Shown in pieces: positions 37,906 through 51,254 of a stretch of 64,000 nucleotides of DNA (positions are counted from its first letter, which is position 1; every line of letters starts with the position of its first letter). A model generated the notes under the pieces. It searched no databases. It was not told the origin of the DNA and saw only the letters and a list, made by a program, of their open reading frames with translations. A program made the translations under genes and the position numbers. This DNA comes from Saxidomus purpurata. Taxonomy: Eukaryota; Mollusca; Bivalvia; Venerida; Veneridae. Location: positions 36,425,544 to 36,489,543 of the forward strand of contig JAFMSR010000010.1 of assembly GCA_022818135.1 (NCBI GenBank), read 5' to 3'.

Positions 37906-40900
37906 ATTGCACTAGATCCGATATTAAGAAGTTTAGCTCCATCACTGCTTTACTTCATACTGAAAATAACAATCAAAATCTTAAATACAGGCAACAGATA
38001 AAACACTGTATAATTCTTTTTACTTTTAAATTTTACATATAACCTAAGTTACTAATATCTGGGGTAAAACAAATGAAATCTATTCCAAAATCTCCCATGT
38101 AGAATTGCAACTTCAAGTAAAACCCACAAACATCAATACAGCTAGAGCTACAGGTCCCTGAAAACAAAAGTTTTAAATTCTGTGACAAAACACAATAATT
38201 ATTCTAGGTTGTTGCGATAGAATTGGACACTGAATAAACTTTCGTTGACGACTCAAAACATTTTAATTGGAAGCATCAACCGATCACTTTAATAATTTTC
38301 CTGCAAGATGGACTAGAAAATGAGAGTATGCACATGACTGTTCTGCTTTTGTGGAACACTGACCGTATGTTTGCACTCAAAGATAATTATACCTAAAACA
38401 CTTCAGATATAATAGAAACTATTAGCAAGTTTATGGTTCTACCAAAATACAAGTGTTTTAAGTCCTTCACTTCATGTAAGTCTTTGTGGTATTGTATTAA
38501 ACCCTTGAAATTGTACAGTCTCTTTTTGTGTGTGGTTTTTTATCAGTTCCAAAAGTGCTTCAGTTATTTATACTCTGGTGGGCCATTTACCGGACCATCA
38601 TTGCTGAGAAACCCCATACTCTGTAAAAAAAAAAAACGGCCAACTTTCTCCCAGAATAATTTGGTCATTGGTGTGGCTCAAACCAAAGACCCTCTTGATC
38701 AGTGTTAGATGGGTCTGAAACTTTATGAAACAAAAGTATCTATCCATCACACAAGCCGATGTCAACATCCCACTTGACTTTTGCAAACTTTTGTATTTAA
38801 AGATTCAGAGGTAATAATAGTATGTTCACTTCATGCCAAAATTTTACGCCATTTGCAACACCATTGCTGTGACGTCATGATGTAATATTATTCATAACAC
38901 TGTGATTCACTTCCTATTTTATGTTTCACCTGATGAAGACTATGATTAAAAGACAAAACTCACTGTGTGTGAAACTGAAATTTTTCTTTTATTAAGAAAC
39001 GGTAACGCGGAGGAACTGCTATTATTAATATTGGAACATATCATATAAGTATACAATATATCGTCATTGAAATGCGGAGCAATCACAATTTCTAACTAAC
39101 CCTCTCAACGTTATATCACATGCTTTTTAAAAACCTTTATTCCAGTCACAATTTTCTTGAGTGAAAAATTTACCAAGTACAAAATGACGTACATAGTCCA
39201 TATTCTTAATATTGAAGAAAACAAGTATTTGCTATACTGACGGTACAAAAGCAACAGCTGTGTGCGAGATCTATACCACTATTTACTGACATGCTATACA
39301 TGAATGTGTCTCGGTTTTCAATCAATTATCAAATAACACCTTGGGAAAATAGAACGAAAAATACTGTCTTGTTTTCTAACATTCATTTATTAGGGGAGGA
39401 TTCAAAAATCAGGCAGATTGTGAGATCATGTGAAAGCAGCTCTAAGTAAGTCATGTGATGTCAATTAATGAAAATTTACGCCCCCCCAAAATTAACGACA
39501 CACATATACTCTTTCACTCAATTACTGCTGTAGGACACTTCACCATTAATAGAATATAGGGGAGGGATTAAACTTGGCTAGAGACAAAAGGTGGTTAACT
39601 CACCATCTGGTAAATAAATAAAACATGAAATATGGCCTATTAAAGTCAACTACCGTATATGGTTTAAAATGCTGAAATATATGTTTGTTACCTAGCACTC
39701 AAAAGGATACTATACCAAGATAATATTCAGACCAGATTTAATCAAAGTAATTTGACTAGTAGCCAAAACAAGATTTCATACTGTGAAATTTCTTTTTGCC
39801 CACCCCCTAACCCCCTTCAAATTAAACCCAACCATTTACATCTCAATCTCCTGATTAAGTTAAACTTTAAAGCTATTTTAAAGAAGTGATATCCAAAATT
39901 GCTGATGACAGACTGTGACCATAGATAAATATAAGTTGAGAAGCCATGACGGTATGCTATAACTGACTGGAATGAAAAAGGCTGTCCGTTTTAAAATTAA
40001 CCACTTCATACATCAAGACAGAAAACTTTTGAGCAACGTTAACTGGCCTAGTTGAAAGACTTAAAGATACAAACGTACTGTTTAATTAAGAAAAGTATAC
40101 TTTATGAAATTATATACACAAACCTTGTAGTTCCAAATTTGAGTCTGTTACATGTATTTCTAAAGCATGATTCACTCCACAGCATGTACAATGATTATGG
40201 TATCCTCTGTGATATTTAGCCTAAAATGCAGTTGAGTCCTTCAGTTTATTTGTCTTGTCTACCTGGAGATATAAAATTAAATACACCACTTTTACACTTC
40301 ATTTATTTTCTCTATATCTATATGTCTCCTGCCATGAGCTTTTAATAAGAAGTATAAATTATGCTGCATGGGAATTCTATGTATGCATATCAGTGAATAT
40401 GTAAATAAATGCAGTAAAAATGTAGAATTATACACTCAGCTATAACTAATGAGGCTTGAAACAGTTTGACATAGGCAAAAACATAATGGTTACGCCTTTA
40501 CTTATGAACATATCTTTAGATACATCTACTTTAGTACACACAGACCCTGTAAAATACATACTCTTTATATGCCATCTTTTATTAAGCAAATTTAATTTAT
40601 TTGAGATATTCTATTTGAGATGTGTTGCATACAAATTTTAATTACGGGGATTATTAGCCAATTAAAGCTGGTTTTGAACATCGCCAACAAGTAACGATCA
40701 CAGTATTCTCAAATAATGTTGAAAATTTATTTAATTTAATTAATATGTTTCTCAGCACTGCTCTATGGAAAATTGGGGAAATCTTACGAGTGCATTGTTC
40801 ATGTCTACATGTATACCACCAGCTCTCTAATTCTTTTCACAAGAGGTGGTGAATATTTTGTCTATGCTAAAGTAAGATGTATCGACTGAATAGCAAACAG

Positions 40901-43640
40901 CGAAGATCATGATCAGACTGCAAAGCTAATCATAATCTACACTTATTTCAAAGACAGAAATCAGATACTGCCAGAAAGATAATGGTAACTGACTACCAAG
41001 ACGATACAGCTCATATCTGTATCACTGGAGGATGGTAAAATGCATCCCTTAGTCCATGTTGTTCCCCTTTCACGCACTGATTCTGTCCTATTTATATCCC
41101 TTAATGCTATATTTGCTGAAGTTGCAATTTCAGTGTAATTTCTTGTGCGTGCATTTCAATTTCGTGGGAACATTTTGCATATATAATTATGTGGCAATAT
41201 TCTCACATAAAATTATGCTTTCATTTATATATAAATAATGATTTTTATGAACATTTTCATAAAAATAAGGGGGATATTGTTACTCTTCATAATGCAGGCA
41301 TAGGCAGATAAAATCAACAGATAAACCACTCAGAAATTATGTAAGCATTGCATAGTATATTTCAATGCATTAAACCTCTTATTCTATTCAAATGTATAAA
41401 AGCACAGCATCTGTATTTATTTAGAGCTCTCTATTTACATATATGTTGTATCACTTCACTTTAAAGTTTACAAAACAGTAGGAAAACACATTCAAAATCT
41501 GTCATACATGTCCAAGAGATATGGTTTTTCGAGTTACATGTACATTGCAAAACATACAAATATTTCTACCATTATAGTATCAACAATTTCAAGTTAAAAT
41601 TGATGGATCCCACCTTTAGTCACAGGACCAATCAAAGCAAAGCTGTAACATTAAGAGATAGAAGTTGAAGAGAGCCAACATGGCCCTATATCGCTCACCG
41701 AGAACAGAGAATCTGCAATGCACAGTATTATACATTTTTATAAAAGATTCACTAAGGTGTGAAGATCTAAACATGGAGTTCTGTGTTAGTTGGTGACTTA
41801 AGGTTTTTAACCCCTAAGTGGCCCTGTTTCAAAAGATATGGCCCTGAAAGGTAAACATGAACATACAAGATAGCAAACATCTGGCCTCCCTCGTTATTGT
41901 AAAACTTATTTCACACTCAACTCAGTTTGAGCATGAAATGTTATTTTCACTTGTAGCATTTATAATTCATACTGTTAAACAACAGAGAAGCAATTTTGAA
42001 AGCCAATAAAAGTTCTACAGAAGTTGCATGATTTTACATTTATTAAAGATTGTTTAAATTAATTGTTAAAATAATGACTTGCATTAATTTAAAGTAAGAG
42101 CACGAAACTGAGTCAAAAATGAAAATTATTCTTTTTAATTACATACTATGTACATGCACTTTAAGAATACTCTTTAATTGCAGTAAAATTGAAAATTTAT
42201 GAACTTTGCATAACTTCAAAAGTAACATGGCGCTGAAAGTCTGAATTGCTTACAACACTAAATTCACATCTTTTTGTCACAAGAAGTGCTTTACTTTTAT
42301 ATTTGTAATGCACGCGCATTGCATGGTTTTAACTACATGCAGTTAAAACACACTATCCTGGTAGAAGATGCAATGGCGTTTTGGTTAATGCCTGTTAAGA
42401 TCACCATAAAACAGAAGTGAGAAGGATAGAGTCCCTGGATGGAATTCAGAAGACAAGTGCACATGTACCTACCAGCACCATAATCACATATACATTATAG
42501 GATGATAAAAATACTCTATTATCATTCTGAAACTTTTTAGGAACTGTAACCAGACATTGTCAAATTCAGTAATGTTAAGTCAATACAAAAATAACAGTAT
42601 TACATTAATCTCACTCTTGTTACATGCTGTATTACGTTGGTAAATAGTAAAAATATTTTAGTTTGAAAATTGTTTCGTTTAAAGTATATTAACCTGGTAA
42701 ATAAGCATGCGACTACAAAAATATAATTTTGGGATTAAAGAGTCATGAATAACGGGACATGGAGGGCCATCAGAACCATGGTATCAGAATCTTTTTGCCT
42801 TAATATACAATGTACTATCAGTAGTTGTCAAGAAACAAGTTTTACACACTTATAGCAACTTACAAATTCATGTTACAAAATTTCTGTCTCGGTCGGGTCA
42901 GGTCGACAATATAAATCATGTGTATCGATCAATAATATAATTATAGCCTAAGAAATGTCATTATGTGGTTTTAACAACTTGGGAATCGTCTTTTATTAGC
43001 ATATATTTTACTTCCTGAATAATACATTTCTGATTGTAGGAAGTCATGAAAGTTTCGTAAAACAGAACTTGAAAATGACACGATATTTACAAAGAACTAA
43101 TTAATTTTTAATTTCCTATCAGAAATTCCTGATTGTAACTCATTTCAATTTCACTGTTACAATACTGCAAACTGGGTTTAATTTGTGAAAATTTTCATTT
43201 GCGTTATTTTTGGTGAGAATAACAAGTGACAAAGTAAAACAAAATATGGAAACTTTGAATACAAATCATTCTGGATAATTCAAACTACTTTGAGAATCAA
43301 TAATGAGATCATTTATAACTCAATGAAGAAATTTAGCTATGTTTTGGAAACACAAAAATCAGTCAAGTTACAGTAAATGTATTACAAAATCTGACTGCAA
43401 AAAATTCTAGAAGTGTCACATGGTAACAAATGCCCTCCAAACCCTGCTTTGATCATGATTAAAAGCCGTATATTATACTATCAAACGAAAGTTGAAAGCT
43501 ACTGTAACATCATATAGACATGTTGATTGATTGCACTACAAAGGGAATTAAATTAAGACAGAAATTTATTTGCAATTCCAATTCTTATGAAGGGTGTGTA
43601 TGAACAGAATTAATGCACATGCAAATTACAGTATTATTGG
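37906..43640. other. Upstream of the SLC45A3-like gene; no gene seen
   Basis: The promoter of the minus-strand gene should lie here. A palindromic CRE-like TGACGTCA is at 38870-38877, about 1 kb upstream of the start codon. An 11-A run and SINE-like text lie at 38.57-38.78 kb. The rest is AT-rich with no credible exon. Confidence 0.5.
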
Positions 43641-43649
43641 CTATCAATT

Positions 43650-45720
43650 AATTGTGTCGCAATTTTTCAAGAAATGTAAAACCCGGAAATCATACAACAT
43701 ATTACAAAGACATGATTTTTCATCCAACTGTTATAAAACTGGTATCATTGTAAAGAATACCTTCTAACGTTTCAAAATATATATGAAACTTTTAACCCAA
43801 AGTAAGTAGTTATACCGTAACACAAAAACCTCTGCAAGTTAAGGCAATTTTGCTTATTTTTTTGTTTAAATTTTTCAAGGAATATAATTTATATGTTGTA
43901 AAGACACATTTTTCATCCGACCAACATAAAACTGGTATCTTCTTGAAGATTTTCTACCATTTCCAAATATATATGAAACTTGAATCCAAATTATTACTAA
44001 AGTAGTTATCACAACAAGAGGGCCAAGATGGCCCTATATCGCTCACCTTGGTACAAGTCCACTTGCCTGGTGGAAGATCACTAGATAATGTTATATACCA
44101 AATAAGTTTTCCTATATACGCCTTTGTAAAACAAATGATCCCCTCCCCCCCTGGGCAAGGTCAATTTTGACCCCAGGTGCATAATTTGAACAAACTTTAA
44201 AGAGGTCTACTAGGCAATGCTACATGCCAAATATCTAAGCTCTAGGCCTTGTGCTTTCAGAGAAGAAGATTTTTTAAGTTTTTCCTATATATTCCTATGC
44301 AAAACTAAGTGACCCCCGGTGTGGGGTCAATTTTGACCCGGGGGTCATAATTTGAACAATATTGGTAGAGGTCCACTAGCCAATGCTACATGCCAAATAT
44401 CTTAGCTCTAAGCCTTGTGGTTTCAGAGAAGAAGATTTTTAAAGTTTTTACTATATAAGCCTATGTAAAACTAAGTGACCCCGGTGGGGGTCAATTTTGA
44501 CCCGGGGGTCATAATTTGAACAATCTTGGTAGAGGTCTACTAGACAATGCTACATGCCAAATATCTTAGCTCTAGGCCTTGTGGTTTCAGAGAAGTTTTC
44601 CCTATATATTCCTATGCAAAAACTAAGGGCCCACCCGCGCGGGGTCAATTTTGACCCGGGGGTCATAATTTGAACAATATTGGTAGAGGTCCACTAGCCA
44701 ATGCTACATGCCAAATATCTAAGCTCTAGGCCTTGTGCTTTCAGAGAAGAAGATTTTTAAGTTTTTCCTATATATTCCTATGCAAAACTAAGTGACCCCC
44801 GGTGCGGGGTCAATTTTGACCCGGGGGTCATAATTTGAACAATCTTGGTAGAGGTCTACTAGACAATGCTACATGCCAAATATCTTAGCTCTAGGCCTTG
44901 TGGTTTCAGAGAAGAAGATTTTTAAAGTTTTCCCTATATATTCCTATGCAAAAACTAAGGGCCCACCCGCGCGGGGTCAATTTTGACCCGGGGGTCATAA
45001 TTTGAACAATATTGGTAGAGGTCCACTAGCCAATGCTACATGCCAAATATCTAAGCTCTAGGCCTTGTGCTTTCAGAGAAGAAGATTTTTTAAGTTTTTC
45101 CTATATATTCCTATGCAAAACTAAGTGACCCCGGTGCGGGGTCAATTTTGACCCGGGGGTCATAATTTGAACAATCTTGGTAGAGGTCTACTAGACAATG
45201 CTACATGCCAAATATCTTAGCTCTAGGCCTTGTGGTTTCAGAGAAGAAGATTTTTAAAGTTTTCCCTATATATTCCTATGCAAAAACTAAGGGCCCACCC
45301 TGGGTCAATTTTGACCCGGGGGTCATAATTTGAACAATCTTGGTAGAGGTCCACTAGACAATGCTACATGCCAAATATCTAAGCTCTAGGCCTTGTGGTT
45401 TCAGAGAAGAAGATTTTTAAAGTTTTTCCTATTTATTGCCATAGCAACCAGAGTTCTGCATGGAATGGAATTCTTTGAACAATTTTGGTAGAGCTTCATG
45501 CAAGGAACATTCCTGCATAGTTTTATCAACATTGGCCTAGAGGTTTCAGAGGAGATGTCATTTGAATCAAAATGTTGACGGACGACGGACAATCATCGAT
45601 CAGAAAAGCTCACCCTGGCGTAGCCAGGTGAGCTAAAAATACTTCTGGTAGTTATGTTAATTTTACTTATTTTTTTCTGTTAATTTTTCCAAAATATCAG
45701 TACTGTACTTACGGAGAGCA
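43650..45720 (+). repeat. Degenerate ~175-bp tandem repeat interrupted by the family D element
   Basis: CTTATTTTTTTGTTTAAATT, TTTTTCATCC, AAAACTGGTATC and AAATATATATGAAACTT recur in two units (43650-44013). A third unit resumes after the element at about 45640 with GGTAGTTATGTTAATTTTAC. Confidence 0.6.
44014..45635 (+). mobile_element. Tandem-core element, family D, copy 2, with higher-order repeat
   Basis: The left end is ACAAGAGGGCCAAGATGGCC. Then come eight ~165-bp units, each with GGTCAATTTTGACC and CATAATTTGAACAA. A unique ~200-bp part follows, then the end hairpin AGCTCACCCTGGC / GCCAGGTGAGCT and a final CTAA. From about 44600 the units alternate between two types. It is inverted relative to 10736-11688. 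No transposase ORF. Confidence 0.8.
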
Positions 45721-45964
45721 TGCAGTTACCAATGGACTGTGAGCTTTAGCTTAATAAAAGTCAGCCAGCTAGCCAGCCATTCATTAGGCATTCAATCAAA
45801 AAAATTTGATCTGTTGAATTATACGTAGATTTAAGGAGTTGGTGTGCTGAACGAACACCATGTGAGGTAAAAAATCCTCCCTTCCCGACTCTAACTTTAA
45901 TTATTGGTGAGGAAATATATTACTATAATCTGACACTGATCACTGATTACTATAGTAAAGAGCT

Positions 45965-46010
45965 ATGAAGAAAAAAAAAATTTTTTTTTCAATTTTTTTT
46001 TATTTATTCT
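45965..46010. repeat. Poly-A / poly-T block
   Basis: A run of about ten A's is followed at once by a T run, CAA and a longer T run. The same layout is at 62356-62412. Confidence 0.85.
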
Positions 46011-46518
46011 GATATCAATTTTAAAATGCATAGAAAAAAGCATTAGCTTAAGAAAAAAAAGTCAAAGGTATGTTCCTTCCACCTGTGACACTGATGGCAT
46101 AACTTTAATACAAAAAATACTGTTTTTTTGTGTATTTTTAAAGAATAAAAGAAAAACTGTTATTGCATGAAATGTCAACATTATAGAAAAACTCCATACA
46201 ATAATATTAGGATTTTCCATAATCTAAAAAGTTTAAGACAGGTGATATTTCCCCAATAATGTTTCATTCATGTAATATAAACACATAATGATAATGCACA
46301 ATGGTGAAACTTAAATAACTAAAATTCTTGAGAAGTGCTATTTTGACTAGTATTTTAAATCCGCGTAAATATTTGAGACGGACTCCCATTATACATGTAT
46401 AGGCAATCATTCTAATTGAATATACAAGACTGCAACTTTAGCATAATCACATCATACCAATCATTCACTTGTTAATTTGTGATATAAATCCCATCAAGTA
46501 TGCAGTATGCAGTTATAA

Positions 46519-46735
46519 GAGGTGGTGTAGAGGTTAAGGTGTTGGCTGCTCATCCCGGAGGTTGCGGGTTTGAGCCCCACTGACCATACCTCCTCATTAT
46601 GACACCAGTACTGGCTTTTCCAGGAAGCAGACTGAAGAGTGACTCTATAAGCTGCAAGCTTTCTTCATGCAAATTAAGGTTAAGAAACCTTTCGATTTCT
46701 TCACAATGGAGCTAAAATAAATTAGTATAAACTAC
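46519..46735 (+). repeat. tRNA-headed SINE, family A, copy 2
   Basis: Head GAGGTGGTGTAGAGGTTAAG, B box GGGTTTGAGCCCC and tail CACAATGGAGCTAAAATAAA. It is collinear with the minus-strand copy at 16139-16322. Confidence 0.85.
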
Positions 46736-46849
46736 AGTAAGTATGCAGTTGTTTAATGGTGCATCTCTCTAGGCATGTGCGATTCATACAGAGACTGATA
46801 TATTTAATGGGACCAAAAGAAACTCAACATATAACAGGTACATAGTGCA

Positions 46850-46930
46850 ACCTCTTTATAATGTGTGCCGATATAACGTGAATCCCTGTATAACCCAGTA
46901 TGGCCTTGGCTTCTAAAATGTTTTGGGTCG
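46850..46930. repeat. Fragment of a pogo/Tigger-like element
   Basis: CAACCTCTTTATAATGTG and ATATAACGTGAATCCCTG resemble the CCCCGTTATAACGCGG ends at 55.98 and 56.76 kb. Confidence 0.35.
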
Positions 46931-48069
46931 ACCAAAATCGTATCTGTCAGAATAGCCTTTAACAGTGTATGATCATTTGCATTGTATACTTCTTTAATTA
47001 AAGCCGCTCATATATTTCATCTTCATGTTAAATGATTTTGAATATGCTAAGTTGGACACATGATAATTTTGCTTTTAATCAAATCTATCATATTGTTTCA
47101 TTTTGACATAAAAAGATACAACTACTATGTGTAAGTGAGTGTTTATTAAGTCAAAATTTTAACAAATTAAGAAACCCTAAGGGAGCGAAGCGAGCGAGTT
47201 GGACTTAAAGTTTTACACATAAAATTTATATATTTTTTCAATGGCGAAAAATGTTGCCTTTATGTAAGATATTTTCTTGAATTTCGTAAATAGTAATCCA
47301 TAAAAAATTGAAGCTAAAATAGCTAATGTAAGCTTAGTATAATGCTTGCAGCAGCATTTGTGTAATAACTGCTTACTTTGAGCTCAAATTTCATATATAT
47401 CTGGGAACGAAAGAAAGTCTCCTTCACATCCAGGACCCAAGACGCAGAGGTAAAAAGGATCAATGCAAATGTTTTCAATATATAATAGTATACATGATAA
47501 TTTCCTACTTGGAAATACTGACTCATATTTTCAAGAACGTCATAATTAGAAATCTTGTATGCAATAAATAGTTCACCCAAACAATACCACAACATACATG
47601 CACATGTAATAATCTATTAACACTTTTAAACCGATGCAATCTATCATACGGCTTTCCTGATTAATTGAAAATTAATTAATACTTTCTCTGCCGAGTTGAT
47701 AATGCAATCAGGTGGACTTTGAACACATGAGCTTTGTCTTCTGTTCTTTCTTAACACATCTTGCCAGTTTTAAGTTTCAGTTTGTATTTAAATAAAAATT
47801 GTTGATTTTTTTTGTGCCAGAAGATTATAATGATTGGCAAGGGAGACAATTTATAAAAAATGCAGAAAGATTTCTATAGAAAATAGAAAGTCCCCTGACA
47901 TTACACTCCAAACCATCTCTCTATTTTCCACAGAACTTGTGCAGATGAACACAAACTTTTGTTCTTTTTCCTTACCGTAATCACACAAGTGGACAAGTGG
48001 TTTGAGAGATGTCCTTTGAAGATATATATGGATGGATGGACAACGTACAACAGACACTGAACAGTCCTA

Positions 48070-48530
48070 ACATGACGTTCTGACCAATTTCAATAATAAT
48101 TTGGTAATTAATAAGCCTGTATTACGTGCACTAGGTTTTTCTATGATCTGACCTGGTGACTTAGTTTTTGACCCCGTATGAGTTTCAAGCTCGATCTAGA
48201 ATTAATCAGGACAATCATTCCCAACAATATTCATGATGACTGGGTATAACATATAACCTGTATTGAGTGCACAAGGCTTTTCAATGATCTGACACAGTGA
48301 CCCAAAGTTTACAATTCAACCCAGAATTCATAAATGACTAAAATTTATGATGACTGGGTACAAAATACAGCCTCTAAAATAATGGGAAAACAAGTTTTTT
48401 CTATATGACCGGGTGACCTACCTTTTTGACACAGTTTCAATCCCAACCAAAAGTTCATAAACGCAAATATTTGACCAAGTTTCATGATGATTGGGTACAT
48501 AAAGCAGTCTCTTAGACCTATAGTTTTGAA
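48070..48530 (+). repeat. Degenerate tandem repeat, ~125-bp unit
   Basis: Three to four units with CATGATGACTGGGTA, ACAGCCT, CAAGTTTTTTCTATGA-like text and GACCTGGTGAC..TTTTTGAC. Confidence 0.6.
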
Positions 48531-48703
48531 TCGACCACAGTACAATTCATTTGGATTCAATGAAAAACATTATTCTTAACAAAATATTAAATGGCAAATA
48601 TAATTATCTTATGTTTAAATTAACATGAATAAGCTATAAAGTTATTATGAAAGTTTAGATAGTAACCTAAGGAAGATTTAATTGTATAATATACATAATT
48701 TTT

Positions 48704-48806
48704 CAATCGACCAGTATTGACCGGTAATGACCAGTATAGACTAGTTTTAACTAGTATTGACTGCCAGCCTGGTCAATACTCATATTGACCGGTCGATTGC
48801 CAACAC
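48704..48806. repeat. Short inverted-repeat cluster (GACCAGTATTGACCGGT)
   Basis: AATCGACCAGTATTGACCGG at the left and TATTGACCGGTCGATTG at the right are inverted, with further copies between them. Confidence 0.55.
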
Positions 48807-48809
48807 TGC

Positions 48810-50320
48810 TCTATGTTCAGACAGATTGTGCCATTAATGGTATTTCGGGTTCCTGAGGAACCCAAATATTTGTGACGACCACCAATTCTACCAAATTAGT
48901 GGTCCTGCAGAACACCTACTTTTTTCAAAACTGCAATACTCCTTATTTAAAACTTCACATCAAACAACCAGACAGTGTTGTTCAAAAATTGACAGAAAAT
49001 TCTCGTTACCTGTTTGCCGATTATCAGCTTATTACAGCTGTTTTTTTCGGAACCGCTGACAAACCTAATGCCTGATTAATGTATTTATTTTATAAAATGT
49101 TTAACAATAAGATTAATTAGCCGCATCTAGGCAGAGAAGAAACTGTTTTTCGGGACTGTCTACAAAATTAAAAGTTGCATTAAAAAAGTTTAGATTTGAA
49201 AATTGTTTAATATGCATATCAAAATACCGGCATGTTTGCATTGAAATGACTCGAAAATTATTGTAATTGCAGACTGATGACCGCTAGTTTTTGCCACCGT
49301 TTTTTCCGAGTTAATGAGAAATAATCACTATTCAACTAAATCGTTAAAAATTAGCTATTCTTTGGCCATGTACATGTACTTGCAGAGAAATGACTTGTTT
49401 GCAACTAAAATTACGTCCTTATTTCGAGCTGTTCACGATTTACATGCATATTAAGTTGTTGTTTTTTTTAGATAAAAATAAAGTGATTATTTTGCTTATA
49501 GGGAAGGAATTTAACACCCTAACTTATTCAAATTTCTGTTCTCTATAAAAATGCAATCCACATTGTAGTGCCTGCAAAGTGCTTGAATAAAATAGATTAA
49601 ACAACCCTGTTGTTGATTTTTTAACATACTATTTCAGGTTATACTTGCATGATATGATCGGAATGATTGGTTTTTGACTTGACTTTAGTAAAATAGGAGG
49701 AATTTCTGATTTTTTGAGTGACTTTTGGTTCCAAAGTAGAAGTCCCATCTGGATTTCTGGTTTAAAAGTTAGTGTTGAACAGTTCTTCGATCGTTTGGTC
49801 GCCTCAATCGGTCCGGGTCGAGTCTCTGATGTTATTGATGTTGCAAATCATGTTACCCCACCCACTTCGGCAATACAGCGAAAGTTACTCACTTGTTTTA
49901 TTATGCGGTTTTACAGTGATGCCCTGCTCAAAATACACGATCTTACTTTTCAAAATTCATTTCTTGTTGAAATTAATCAATATTTCATCATGTTTAAAGT
50001 TGATTTACGAATATTTCAACAAGCAACTATTGTCTGTTGAGTTCAGCAAAATTTATCGAGAGAATGTTTACAGTTGCACTGTGCGACATGAGGTAATAAA
50101 AGCCAGCAGTGGTTCCGGTCACCAAAGGCCGTGTAATAATTAGCCATGAAAATATCTTTACATAATATTTATTTATTTTGTAATACATGACCATTCATGA
50201 CTTGAAAAGGGCCTGCAAAAATATGTACCTGTCGAAGATATACATATTACAATTGTATTCTGGAAAATAGGTCTACCACATACCCTAAATGTTTGTCGAA
50301 TTTAAACTAGAACTATCACT
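48810..50320. other. Intergenic, no gene seen
   Basis: A 108-codon frame at 49714-50040 has a less AT-rich first half but no recognisable domain, and another frame overlaps it. I do not call it a gene. Confidence 0.5.
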
Positions 50321-50329
50321 GAAGGTGAT

Positions 50330-51250
50330 GAATACCCCCCGAACATCCCACTGACACAGTATTTAAAATTTATGTAGTATTTGATGCTTTAATTATTGGA
50401 CCTGCACATCTGTGAAATATAATTAAATTTTGACCAGCGGGTTTGGAGATTAAAAGCACACAAGATTTTACTATCTCAAGCCCCTGTGACCTTTGATCTA
50501 GTGACCCGAAACATGGACCATGCACAACTAGTTATTGTACTTATCACTTCTATGAAGTATCATTAAATTCTGACCAGGGGTTTTGAAGATTTAGCGTCCA
50601 CAAGATTTTACCATCTCGAGTCCCTGTGACCTTGACCTTTGACCTAGAGACCCGAAACCTGGACCATGCACAACTAGGCATTGTACTTATCACTTGTGTG
50701 AAGTATCATCAAATTCTGACCAGGGGTTTTGGACATTTAGTGTCCACAAGATTTTACTATCCCAAGCCCCTGTGACCTTGACCTTTGACCTAGAGACCTG
50801 AAATCTGGACCATGCACAACTACGCATTGTACTTATCACTTGTGTGAAATATCATTAAATTCTGACCAGGGGTTTTGAAGATTTAGCGTCCACAAGATTT
50901 TACCATCTCAAGCCCCTGTGAACTTGACCTTTAACCTAGAGACCCGAAACCTGGACCATGCACAACTAGGCATTGTACTTATCACTTCTGTGAAGTATCA
51001 TCAAATTCTGACCAGGGGTTTTGGAGATTTAGCGTCCACAAGATTTTACTATCCTGAGCCCCTGTGACCTTTGACCTAGAGACCCGAAACATGGACCATG
51101 CACAACTAAGCATTGTACTTATCACTTGTGTGAAGTATCATTAAATTCTGACCAGGGGTATTTGAGATCTAGTGTCCACAAGATTCCGTCTACAGACGGA
51201 CAAGCTGAATCCAGTACCCCCCCTAACACTTTGTGTTCGGGGGGTATAAT
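50330..51250 (+). mobile_element. Tandem-core element, family E, copy 2
   Basis: Six ~145-bp units with TTCTGACCAGGGGTTTTG, GTCCACAAGATTTTAC and CATGCACAACTA. Termini ACCCCCCGAAC and GTTCGGGGGGT are inverted. It is reverse-complementary to 22020-22645. Units carry TGACCTTGACCTTTGACCT (50627-50645 and 50773-50791). No ORF of note. Confidence 0.8.
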
Positions 51251-51254
51251 AAAA

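Noticed and set aside
10774..45592. Similar 63-69-codon ORFs at 10774-10983 (plus) and 45401-45592 (minus)
   Set aside because: Both lie in the same part of the family D element, and repeat identity explains the match.
49714..50143. Overlapping 108- and 123-codon plus-strand ORFs
   Set aside because: Two frames overlap, neither has a recognisable motif, and there are no splice or poly(A) cues.
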